Shown here piece by piece: positions 1 to 5,007 of a DNA stretch of 6,360 nucleotides. A program made the position numbers and the translations under genes. The DNA lies in the NCBI GenBank assembly GCA_937997955.1, contig CALLDR010000173.1:1-6360 (forward strand), written 5' to 3'. A model generated the notes under the pieces. It was not told where the DNA came from, did not search any database, and was given only the letters and a program-made list of their open reading frames with translations. Source of the DNA: an uncultured Emergencia sp. (GTDB taxonomy: Bacteria > Bacillota > Clostridia > Peptostreptococcales > Anaerovoracaceae). How positions within the stretch are numbered: position 1 is the first letter of the stretch; each line of letters starts with the position of its first letter.

Positions 1-694
1 CAAACACGGGTTGATTGCGGTCGGGATAGGTTACGGTGCTACGGATACAGATGACATTGGCGCGAAGATCAATGTCCATCCAGCGCAGGCCCAGCACTTC
101 TTCCGGTCTGAACGGATGCAGGGCATGCAGGGCAATATAGTTGCGGTCATATTCACCGGCAACGTCGCCCAAATGCGCGGCGATATACTGCATCTGTGCC
201 ACGCTGTACAGCGGTGTTGACGCGCTTGGCCGCCCCTGAATGCGTATGCTTCTGGAGCAAAGCGGATTTCTGGTTATCAGATGATCCTCCGCCGCCTGTT
301 GGAGAATCATGTTCAGTACATTCTTGACCTTCTGCTTGGTGGCTTTCGCTTTGGGTGCGGTTTCCGCATCCATGGCATTGAACAGCTTCTGCACGTCGGC
401 AGGCGTGATCTCTTCAACGCATAATCCGTCAAAGGCGGGCAGGATGTGCTTTTTGAGTTGCCTTTCATAGGTGATGGCTGTTGTGCGGTCGATGTTGGGC
501 TTTGAGAATACTTCAAACCAGTCCAGCGCGTATCGCCCAAAATCATGTCCAAGAGGTTCCTGTGGATTTTCCGGCGCTTTTCCTCCACTCATCGCCTTGA
601 ACAGGTTTTCGGCATACTCCTGCTCTGTCGCGCCCGTTATCCATTGGACATGGCCGTTGATGGTAATTCTTCTCCTGATTCTGGTCTTTGCCAT
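1..694 (-). CDS. Tyrosine recombinase (phage-type integrase), C-terminal part missing at window edge
   Basis: Site-specific recombinase expected to integrate and excise the element by breaking DNA through a tyrosine nucleophile. Reading from ATG at 694, 231 codons are open to the window edge. The start is supported by AGGAGG at about 702-707. Residues 1-50 are basic (AKTRIRRR) and resemble the arm-binding N-terminus. Residues about 50-150 match the helical core-binding (SAM-like) domain (FGRYALDWF, ITYERQLKKHILP, ITPADVQKLFNAM, TKQKVKNVLNMI, LITRNP). The catalytic domain begins near 165 and contains HPFRPEEVLGLRWMDID, which places the first catalytic arginine at R196. The HxxR and tyrosine motifs lie outside the window, so activity cannot be judged. 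Family length is usually 360-400 residues. Recognition rests on these family motifs; the element-integration role is inferred from the neighbours. Confidence 0.93.
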   Translation of the reverse strand, partial: MAKTRIRRRITINGHVQWITGATEQEYAENLFKAMSGGKAPENPQEPLGHDFGRYALDWFEVFSKPNIDRTTAITYERQLKKHILPAFDGLCVEEITPADVQKLFNAMDAETAPKAKATKQKVKNVLNMILQQAAEDHLITRNPLCSRSIRIQGRPSASTPLYSVAQMQYIAAHLGDVAGEYDRNYIALHALHPFRPEEVLGLRWMDIDLRANVICIRSTVTYPDRNQPVF

Positions 695-716
695 CTTGTT
701 TTCCTCCTGAAGATGG

Positions 717-746
717 CATATGTTTTGAACGCTATTCCGTTGTCAA
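717..746 (-). promoter_or_regulatory. Candidate promoter for the integrase gene
   Basis: On the minus strand a perfect -35 box TTGACA (741-746) is followed after 18 bases by CATATG (717-722), a weak -10 box. Transcription would start near 709, just before the ribosome binding site at 702-707, giving a leader of only about 15 bases. The integrase may therefore be transcribed separately from the WYL gene 102 bases upstream. The poor -10 box makes this tentative. Confidence 0.35.
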
Positions 747-796
747 GATACGCAGGGTGCTCCCCATGAAAAGCATAAGGGGCATCAGAACGGGTG

Positions 797-1854
797 TCAA
801 GACGTTTCCGTATAAAGCGAAGCGACCTTCCCCAGCATCCTGTGCATATCCTGCCGCACGCTTTCAGGCGCGACAATCCGCACATAACGCCCCAGCCCGA
901 ACACCCATGCGAAAAACTGCGGGCTGACTGCCACAGGCACCGTAATTTCAAAATGCTCATCGTCCACCGCATGGGCATAGGGTTGTCTGCCAAACTTGCT
1001 GACAACCTCGTTCATCATGCTGTTACGAAAGCGCAGGGTCACATCCTGCACCTTGCCGCTGTACATCTTGAAGGTATAGCTTTGATACTGCCCCTGTTCC
1101 TCTTTTGTGAAATGCTCTTTTCCCGTGCGCGGAATATCGGTGGCCGATACGCTTGTCATTCGGTCTACACGGTAGTTTTTACCATGTTTTCTTGTGGCAC
1201 ATAGCCCACCATGTAATAGTTATCGTCGCAGTACACCAGCGCCAGCGGACTGACCACATACCATGCGCCTTTTTTGCGCAGGATGCGTTCCATCTTTACG
1301 CCATAATCAAAATACCTGAACCGTATGCATACATCCCAGTCAATCGCGGCATGGATGTGGTCGGCATTGTTGAGCACATTGGCGTTCATGTTTTTCACGC
1401 GGTTGGCAACGATGATCTGCCGTTTCAGCCCTTTGGCCTGATGCACGGAACAGAGCGATTCCAGCGCGCCGACCAGTTCCATTGTTTTTGCCTCCGACAA
1501 AAATCTGCTGGACAGCAGCGCATCAATGATGAGCTTGAGGTCCGCCACCGAAAAAGGCCGGTTGTCCAGATAATAGCCGAAGGTGATTTCATCCTTCTCA
1601 ATGCGCGGCCTTTTGCAGCCGCCTCCGCCGCCGGGCTTGAGAAAGCAGTTGAGCACATTGATGTCATCATAAATCCCCTTTCGGTCCGCGTGCGGGAAGC
1701 CTTTTTCCTCCAGCCGGGCGGCGATCCTGTTGGCGGTCAGCGCATGTTCGGCGTCGGTCTCTCTCTCCAAAATGCGCATCACTTCCAGCAACTTCATTTT
1801 GCGGCCATACAGATTGACCTGCGGCGCATCCTCTTCACGATCATAAACGGCCAT
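797..1854 (-). pseudogene. WYL-domain transcriptional regulator, interrupted by a one-base frameshift
   Basis: DeoR/HTH_11-type regulator with a WYL ligand-sensing domain. ATG at 1854 is preceded by AAGGAG. The first frame gives 229 residues and stops at TAG 1165-1167. The rest continues in the -1 frame to TGA at 797-799. Residues about 19-70 form a winged-helix domain (KLLEVMRILER, LTANRIAARLEEKG, DRKGIYDDINVL). A GGGGG run sits at 75-79. Residues about 165-220 carry WYL-domain signatures (IRFRYFDYG, WYVVSPLALVY, NYYMVGY). The expected next motif, YRVDRM, appears only after a shift at the A5 tract (plus-strand T5 at 1176-1180). One extra A restores MVKNYRVDRM and a 352-residue protein, normal for the family. 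The remainder (797-1159) fits the C-terminal WCX-like extension. The ATG at 1159 has no ribosome binding site. Explanations are real inactivation, phase variation or a homopolymer sequencing error. It probably regulates the element. Confidence 0.85.
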
Positions 1855-2083
1855 GGCGTACTCCTTTTTGAAACAAAGGGTTTATTCTTACATCTGATAG
1901 GCTTTATTTTACAACATCAGGCCATAAAATGATAGGAACGGAGCCTGCTTTTTAGAGAAAAGCCATTATTTGATAACGTTTTGGCCCAAGCCTTTTCAAA
2001 AAACCGTTCCGGCGCTTCCTTCGGCGGGGGAAAAGATTTTTGAGGAACAAAAAGAAACCATGCCCGAAAGGTGGCCCGCATAC
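1855..2083. other. Spacer between WYL gene and repressor terminator
   Basis: No convincing gene is seen on either strand. Short open frames here lack ribosome binding sites and overlap the terminator. The stretch holds the leader of the WYL gene. A short inverted repeat, CTGAT/ATCAG, separated by 17 bases at about 1894-1920, could be an operator near the WYL start. A weak 6-bp hairpin GCTTTT/AAAAGC lies at 1947-1963. The half nearest the WYL gene is AT-rich, as expected of a promoter region. Confidence 0.5.
1970..1999 (-). promoter_or_regulatory. Candidate promoter for the WYL regulator gene
   Basis: On the minus strand TTGAAA (1994-1999, one mismatch to the -35 consensus) is followed after 18 bases by TATCAA (1970-1975, two mismatches to the -10 consensus). 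This would leave a leader of about 110 bases before ATG 1854. Other AT-rich segments nearer the gene, such as TAAAAT, lack a good -35 partner. This is the best of several weak candidates. Confidence 0.25.
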
Positions 2084-2119
2084 AAAAAGCCGGTTCATGC
2101 AGAGCACGCACGGACCGGC
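2084..2119 (-). terminator. Rho-independent terminator of the XRE repressor gene
   Basis: On the minus strand, 20 bases after the repressor stop codon, GCCGGT-C-CGTGC pairs with GCATG-A-ACCGGC. That is 11 pairs including one G-U, with a single C/A mismatch and a 7-base loop. It is followed directly by TTTTT (plus-strand A5 at 2084-2088). Stem, loop and U-tract are all of the usual size. It separates the repressor transcript from the WYL and integrase genes downstream. Confidence 0.85.
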
Positions 2120-2139
2120 CGCTTTGCCTTTGCGGCATA

Positions 2140-2349
2140 TCAGATTTTTGTCCCGTCCTTGAACTCAAAGCCGAAGTAATAGGTGGCTTCCAGTGCCTCC
2201 GCGATTCGCTCCATTTCCTCCGAAGAAAACTTCCCTGTTTTCATTCGCTGGTTGAATGCAGACGGCGAAGAACCAATAGTGCGCGCTAGTTCTGCTTCGC
2301 TCATTCCCTTATACGCAAGCGCCATTTTTATCTTCTGCGCAATCGTCAC
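2140..2349 (-). CDS. Small XRE/Cro-CI family repressor, 69 residues
   Basis: A stand-alone helix-turn-helix DNA-binding protein, probably the main switch repressor of the element. Nearly all of it is the HTH_3 domain (residues about 4-58): IAQKIKMALAYKGMSEAEL, then LARTIGSSPSAFNQRMKTGK as the helix-turn-helix, then SSEEMERIAEALE. It ends FEFKDGTKI. It has no sensor, peptidase or oligomerisation domain. An in-frame GTG at 2358 would add three residues, but it lies inside the ribosome binding site AAGAGGTGAT. The GTG at 2349 sits about five bases after that site and is therefore chosen. The gene has its own near-consensus promoter facing away from the operon at 2517. That arrangement suggests it represses the operon and perhaps itself, which is inferred from layout only. 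Confidence 0.88.
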   Translation of the reverse strand: MTIAQKIKMALAYKGMSEAELARTIGSSPSAFNQRMKTGKFSSEEMERIAEALEATYYFGFEFKDGTKI

Positions 2350-2367
2350 TTGAATCACCTCTTACAT

Positions 2368-2396
2368 ATTATATAGAGTATTCTGCTTTACGTCAA
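2368..2396 (-). promoter_or_regulatory. Promoter of the XRE repressor gene
   Basis: On the minus strand TTGACG (2391-2396) and a perfect TATAAT (2368-2373) are separated by exactly 17 bases. Transcription would begin around 2361, just before the ribosome binding site AAGAGGTGAT, giving a very short leader. It faces away from the promoter at 2437-2465. Confidence 0.85.
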
Positions 2397-2399
2397 GGA

Positions 2400-2428
2400 T
2401 AAAGAAATTTTATTTAGGTTTTTCTTTA
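2400..2428. promoter_or_regulatory. Candidate operator between the divergent promoters
   Basis: A perfect 8-bp inverted repeat, TAAAGAAA (2400-2407) and TTTCTTTA (2421-2428), lies in the 40 bases between the two -35 boxes. The half-site centres are 21 bp apart, two helical turns, which suits a dimeric helix-turn-helix protein on one DNA face. The segment is AT-rich, so chance symmetry is possible. Binding by the XRE protein is an inference. Confidence 0.45.
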
Positions 2429-2436
2429 GAAAAGGG

Positions 2437-2465
2437 TTGACAGCATTTAGATTTTCCTGTATAAT
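2437..2465 (+). promoter_or_regulatory. Consensus promoter of the rightward operon
   Basis: Perfect TTGACA (2437-2442) and perfect TATAAT (2460-2465) with 17-base spacing, so the promoter should be very strong unless repressed. Transcription would begin near 2471, giving a leader of about 45 bases before ATG 2517. Confidence 0.93.
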
Positions 2466-2479
2466 GGTTCATGTAATAA

Positions 2480-2495
2480 GGAACAGCAAAGTTCC
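2480..2495 (+). promoter_or_regulatory. Inverted repeat in the operon leader
   Basis: GGAAC (2480-2484) and GTTCC (2491-2495) form a perfect 5-bp inverted repeat with a 6-base spacer, about ten bases after the expected transcription start. A third arm, GGTTC at 2466-2470, can pair its GTTC with GAAC at 2481-2484 instead. It could be an operator or a weak leader hairpin; nothing in the sequence decides between them. Confidence 0.3.
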
Positions 2496-2516
2496 CAATC
2501 CAAAGGAGGCCACCAC

Positions 2517-2786
2517 ATGAGCGACCAGAACATGGAACCCAAAGTCAAGGAACTGATGGAGCTTCGCCGCATGAAGGAGGAACTGGAAGCGGAGATCACC
2601 GCGCTGGAAGACCAAATCAAAGCCCGCATGGGCAACGAAGAAACGCTTTTGGCCGGAGCGTTCAAGGTCAGTTGGACCACCTACACCGCCAGTCGCTTTG
2701 ACAGCACCCGCTTTAGGAAGGACCACGCAGAGCTTGCGGCAGCTTACACCAAGCAAACCACCGCCCGCCGCTTCTCCATCAACTAA
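2517..2786 (+). CDS. Small phage-type protein, 89 residues, function unknown
   Basis: First gene of the operon, with AAAGGAGG at 2502-2509 ahead of ATG 2517. Residues 1-40 are highly charged and helical with coiled-coil character (KVKELMELRRMKEELEAEI, TALEDQIKARMG). The C-terminal part, residues about 44-89, has a distinctive pattern of aromatic and basic residues: FKVSWTTYTASRFDSTRF, then HAELAAAYTKQTTARRFSIN. From general knowledge this resembles the small proteins found beside YqaJ-type recombination nucleases in Clostridia and Bacillus prophages, whose role is unclear. No such nuclease gene is present here; an ArdC-like gene follows instead. Recognition is by pattern only. It may act in DNA processing or transfer, but that is a guess. 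Confidence 0.85.
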   Translation: MSDQNMEPKVKELMELRRMKEELEAEITALEDQIKARMGNEETLLAGAFKVSWTTYTASRFDSTRFRKDHAELAAAYTKQTTARRFSIN

Positions 2787-2788
2787 AA

Positions 2789-2885
2789 GCCGGAGCACCT
2801 ACCACAGCACTCCGGCAATGCCCCACAGGTAAGCTACCAACAAACCGGGGAGCAAGGACATTCTACCACAATCGCCTTGCTCCCC
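2789..2885 (+). promoter_or_regulatory. Three successive potential hairpins with CTACCA loops, upstream of the ArdC-like gene
   Basis: The 120-base gap between the two genes can fold into three stem-loops. Hairpin A is GCCGGAG/CTCCGGC (2789-2795, 2810-2816). Hairpin B is CCCC-aca-GGT/ACC-GGGG (2821-2830, 2844-2850). Hairpin C is GGGGAGCAAGG/CCTTGCTCCCC (2847-2857, 2875-2885). Each loop contains CTACCA, at 2799, 2834 and 2863; A and C share the longer CTACCACA. B and C compete for the GGGG at 2847-2850, so alternative folds are possible. Hairpin C ends six bases before the AAAGGAG of the next gene. No U-tract follows any stem, so these are not ordinary terminators. A leader RNA, a protein-binding RNA or a single-stranded-DNA structure are all possible. 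Confidence 0.55.
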
Positions 2886-2906
2886 ACAAGCAAAGGAGCA
2901 GGAAAC

Positions 2907-3728
2907 ATGGATATTTACAGGGAGATTACCGACCGTATCATCACGCAAATGGAGCAGGGCATCATTCCGTGGACAAAACCGTGGATCGCGCGCGGCCAAG
3001 CCATCAGCTACGCTACCGGCAAGCCCTATTCGCTACTGAATCAAATGCTGCTGGGCCGCCCCGGTGAATACGCAACTTTCCGGCAGATACAGCAGGAGGG
3101 CGGCTATGTGCGCAAGGGTGAAAAGGCCAGCATGGTTGTGTTCTGGAAGGTGATGGAGCAGGCGGATAAGGAAACGGGCGAACAGAAAACCATTCCCCTT
3201 TTGCGCTATTACAGCGTGTTCCACATCGACCAGTGCGAAGGGCTGGCGGCGAAACACTCCCAACCCCTTCCGCAGACGGCCAGCACAGACCAAAACGCCG
3301 AAACCATCATAAGTGGCTATGTGCAGCGCTCTGGCGTGAAGGTGGAACACAGACAAGCTGACGGGGCGTATTATCAGCCCAGCACAGACCGCGTGGTGCT
3401 TCCATTGCTGGCACAGTTTGCGGAAAGCGCAGCGTATTACAGCACCGCGTTCCATGAGCTTGTCCACTCCACAGGACACAACAGCCGCCTTGATCGTTTG
3501 ACTGCGCTCGCCCGCTTTGGTAGCGACGATTACAGCAAGGAAGAACTGGTTGCGGAGATCGGCGCAGCGGCGCTGGTTAATCATACCGGGCTTGAAACCT
3601 CCGCCAGCCTGCGCAACAATGCTGCTTACATTCAAAACTGGCTGGATGTGCTGAAAGGGGACAAACGGTTCATCGTCAGCGCATCCAGCAAGGCGGAAAA
3701 AGCCGTTGCACTGATTTTGGGAACCTGA
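2907..3728 (+). CDS. ArdC-like protein: ssDNA-binding domain plus zincin metallopeptidase domain
   Basis: A 273-residue protein of the ArdC/DUF1738 group, whose studied members bind single-stranded DNA and protect incoming plasmid DNA from restriction. ATG 2907 follows AAAGGAG (2892-2898); an in-frame TTG at 2877 has no ribosome binding site and lies in a hairpin arm. Residues 1-110 match the N-terminal domain (DIYREITDRIITQMEQG, IIPWTKPW, ATGKPYSLLNQMLL, YATFRQIQQEGGYVRKGEK, VVFWK, LRYYSVFHIDQCEG). Residues about 160-273 form the peptidase-like domain. HELVH at 183-187 and H191 in the run HELVHSTGHNSRLDR carry the zinc ligands and catalytic glutamate E184. E217 in KEELVAEIGAA is the likely third ligand. 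All active-site residues are present. Its place behind a strong repressible promoter fits expression during DNA transfer, which is an inference. Confidence 0.9.
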   Translation: MDIYREITDRIITQMEQGIIPWTKPWIARGQAISYATGKPYSLLNQMLLGRPGEYATFRQIQQEGGYVRKGEKASMVVFWKVMEQADKETGEQKTIPLLRYYSVFHIDQCEGLAAKHSQPLPQTASTDQNAETIISGYVQRSGVKVEHRQADGAYYQPSTDRVVLPLLAQFAESAAYYSTAFHELVHSTGHNSRLDRLTALARFGSDDYSKEELVAEIGAAALVNHTGLETSASLRNNAAYIQNWLDVLKGDKRFIVSASSKAEKAVALILGT

Positions 3729-3736
3729 TGAAACAG

Positions 3737-3763
3737 AGATTGCGGCGGCGCTCGCCGCAATCT
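3737..3763 (+). promoter_or_regulatory. Perfect 11-bp hairpin between the ArdC-like gene and the next gene
   Basis: AGATTGCGGCG and CGCCGCAATCT pair completely around a 5-base loop, GCGCT. The stem ends seven bases before GGAGG, the ribosome binding site of the gene at 3782. The following TTCCTATGG is not a real U-tract, so full termination is unlikely. Partial attenuation, mRNA protection or control of the next gene's translation are plausible. Confidence 0.6.
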
Positions 3764-3781
3764 TCCTATGGAGGAAGCACA

Positions 3782-4033
3782 ATGGAACAGGTTTATTACG
3801 ATATAGGACATACATTGTCGGTCGCGCGCCTGCTGACTGAGGGCGCCATTGCGCTTTTTGAATCCGAAGCGCAAAGCCTGAACCTGCTGGCGAAAAAGAG
3901 TGGGAACATGAAGGCGGCAATCGCCTTTGACACCATCGGCGCGGCCCTGTATGAACTGCACAGCCAGATCAGCGACGCGCAGGAGGCCGCCATTCAGGAA
4001 GCCATGGATGTGTCAAATCAAACAAATGATTAA
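3782..4033 (+). CDS. Small helical protein of unknown function, 83 residues
   Basis: Third gene of the operon; I do not recognise the family. ATG 3782 follows GGAGG (3770-3774) with seven-base spacing. It reads MEQVYYDIGHTLSVARLLTE, then residues typical of packed amphipathic helices: ALFESEAQSLNLLAKKSG, IAFDTIGAALYELHSQI, AQEAAIQEAMD. There is no signal peptide, membrane segment, cysteine motif or evident DNA-binding motif. The same frame is open from an ATG at 3728 that overlaps the upstream TGA stop. That would add 18 residues, arginine-rich at first (KQRLRRRSPQ), encoded across the hairpin, but that ATG has only a weak ribosome binding site. Its helical nature suggests a partner-binding accessory protein; no function can be assigned. 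Confidence 0.75.
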   Translation: MEQVYYDIGHTLSVARLLTEGAIALFESEAQSLNLLAKKSGNMKAAIAFDTIGAALYELHSQISDAQEAAIQEAMDVSNQTND

Positions 4034-4041
4034 CTTTCCAA

Positions 4042-4091
4042 CGGACACGCCGCGGCCCGTGCACCGTTTTTCAGGCTTTGCGGCGTGTCCG
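4042..4091. repeat. Perfect 12-bp inverted repeat upstream of the serine recombinase gene
   Basis: CGGACACGCCGC (4042-4053) and GCGGCGTGTCCG (4080-4091) are exact inverse complements separated by 26 bases. A run of six T lies at 4105-4110, but 13 bases after the stem, too far for a standard terminator. Its place just before the recombinase gene suggests an attenuator or a recombinase or regulator binding site. It is clearly visible; the role is open. Confidence 0.6.
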
Positions 4092-4138
4092 CCATGTAAA
4101 ATCCTTTTTTGACCCTTTCTTTGACAGGAGAAGCAGAC

Positions 4139-4720
4139 ATGATATACGGATATGCAAGGTGCTCAACAAACGACAGCAAGCAGGACATCCGGCGGCAGAT
4201 TAGGGAATTGAAGGCGGCGGGCGCGGAGGAAGTCGTCTTTGAGTACGAGCACGGCGACGCGCGAATCAAGAAGGAGCTTCAAATGCTGCTGGACACGGCG
4301 CGCGAGGGCGACAGCATCATCACGCTCGAAGTAAGCCGCCTGAGCCGCAGCACGCAGCAGTTGTGCGAAATCATCAACATTATTAGACAGAAGCGTTTGC
4401 GGCTGGTAATTGTGGGCAGCATCACAGTTGATTGCCGCAGCGGCGAAATCGACCCCATGAGTCAGGCGTTCATCCAAATGAGCGCAGTATTTGCCGAACT
4501 GGAACTGTCCATCATCAGGGCAAGGGTGAAAAGCGGCATGGCGAATGCCAGAGCAAAAGGGCGCAGAATCGGCAGACCGCGCAGCACCAAGGAGGACATC
4601 CCCGGCATATTTCTCAAGCACTATCCGGCCTACAAGATGGGAAAGATGAATGTGAGCGAACTGGCGCGGGTGTGTGGGTTAAGTAGGCCGACGGTGTATA
4701 AGTATTTGAGGATGGTGTAA
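4139..4720 (+). CDS. Small serine recombinase (resolvase/invertase family)
   Basis: A 193-residue recombinase of the Tn3-resolvase/DNA-invertase size class. It cuts all strands through a serine nucleophile to resolve, invert or integrate DNA. ATG 4139 follows AGGAG (4126-4130); an upstream in-frame TTG at 4109 has no ribosome binding site. The catalytic domain is residues 1-135. YARCST contains R7 and the nucleophile S9, followed by KQDIRRQIRELKAAG. ITLEVSRLSRS carries R67 and R70, the counterparts of gamma-delta R68 and R71. The usual aspartate just before the first of these is S66, a substitution I have seen in related families. Residues about 106-135 form the long E helix. GRRIGRP (141-147) is the minor-groove linker, and residues 168-190 (MNVSELARVCGLSRPTVYKY) form the C-terminal helix-turn-helix. 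The gene looks intact. It is the last in the operon; its target site is not known. Confidence 0.95.
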   Translation: MIYGYARCSTNDSKQDIRRQIRELKAAGAEEVVFEYEHGDARIKKELQMLLDTAREGDSIITLEVSRLSRSTQQLCEIINIIRQKRLRLVIVGSITVDCRSGEIDPMSQAFIQMSAVFAELELSIIRARVKSGMANARAKGRRIGRPRSTKEDIPGIFLKHYPAYKMGKMNVSELARVCGLSRPTVYKYLRMV

Positions 4721-4748
4721 AAAATCCCCTCTGTACCAACAGAGGGGA
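4719..4748 (-). terminator. Terminator between convergent genes, strongest for the minus strand
   Basis: TCCCCTCTGT (4725-4734) and ACAGAGGGGA (4739-4748) form a perfect 10-bp stem with a 4-base loop. On the minus strand it is followed at once by TTTTTT (plus-strand A6 at 4719-4724), a classic rho-independent terminator for the small gene at 4754-4987. The U-rich side overlaps the recombinase stop codon (4718-4720). In the plus direction the hairpin is followed only by GACCTTTATACA, so rightward termination is weaker but possible. Confidence 0.88.
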
Positions 4749-4753
4749 GACCT

Positions 4754-4987
4754 TTATACATATTTATTGGCAACATCCAAGTTGACCACGCATTGTATTC
4801 CGTTCCATCCAACGCATTCATAGTTTTTTAAACAGCCACATGCCAGCAGCTTATCGCAGATGACTCGACGCTCATCGCTGCTCACCGGTAAAGTTACATT
4901 TGGCAACCATCCATCCTTCTTCTCGTTTTTTTGTGCTTCTGCTACCAGCATCCGCAGCACTTGCAATTCTTTATCGGTCAACGGCAT
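4754..4987 (-). CDS. Small protein, 77 residues, possibly winged-helix-like, function unknown
   Basis: I do not recognise the family. ATG 4987 follows GGAGAG at 4994-4999 with six-base spacing. The start lies 20 bases after the stop of the leucine-rich-repeat gene, so the two probably share a transcript that ends at the terminator at 4719-4748. Residues about 4-20 (TDKELQVLRMLVAEAQK) and 37-49 (DERRVICDKLLAC) look helical. Residues about 53-70 (LKNYECVGWNGIQCVVNL) look like a beta hairpin. That helix-helix-hairpin order resembles a winged-helix fold without strong evidence. There is no signal peptide or membrane segment, so it should be cytoplasmic, unlike the probable surface protein encoded upstream. 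Confidence 0.72.
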   Translation of the reverse strand: MPLTDKELQVLRMLVAEAQKNEKKDGWLPNVTLPVSSDERRVICDKLLACGCLKNYECVGWNGIQCVVNLDVANKYV

Positions 4988-5007
4988 ATTCGACTCTCCG
5001 TTCCTTT

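Noticed and set aside
762..782. Imperfect hairpin CCCCATG/CATaaGGGG downstream of the WYL gene
   Set aside because: The stem is interrupted and no T-run follows in the minus direction, so I do not call it a terminator.
1174..1184. Programmed -1 frameshift site in the WYL gene
   Set aside because: The zero frame reads A AAA ACT, so the second codon cannot re-pair after slipping. It is not a canonical slippery heptamer, and no strong downstream stem was seen.
1153..1932. Long plus-strand open frame (about 259 codons) over the WYL gene
   Set aside because: It lies antisense to a gene with clear domain motifs, has no ribosome binding site, and its protein is rich in histidine and phenylalanine, as shadow frames often are.
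1917..2179. Overlapping short open frames on both strands between the WYL and XRE genes
   Set aside because: They run through the clear terminator at 2084-2119 and partly through the XRE gene, with no start signals.
2813..2906. Rho-independent terminator before the ArdC-like gene
   Set aside because: The hairpins are strong, but none is followed by a T-run on the plus strand, and the next gene has no separate promoter that I can see.
3033..3920. Long minus-strand open frame (about 295 codons) over the ArdC-like gene
   Set aside because: Antisense to a gene with a complete HELVH domain, with no family motif or ribosome binding site.
4092..4110. T6 run after the 12-bp inverted repeat as a rho-independent terminator
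   Set aside because: The run begins 13 bases after the stem, too far for a standard terminator, and the stem loop is long.
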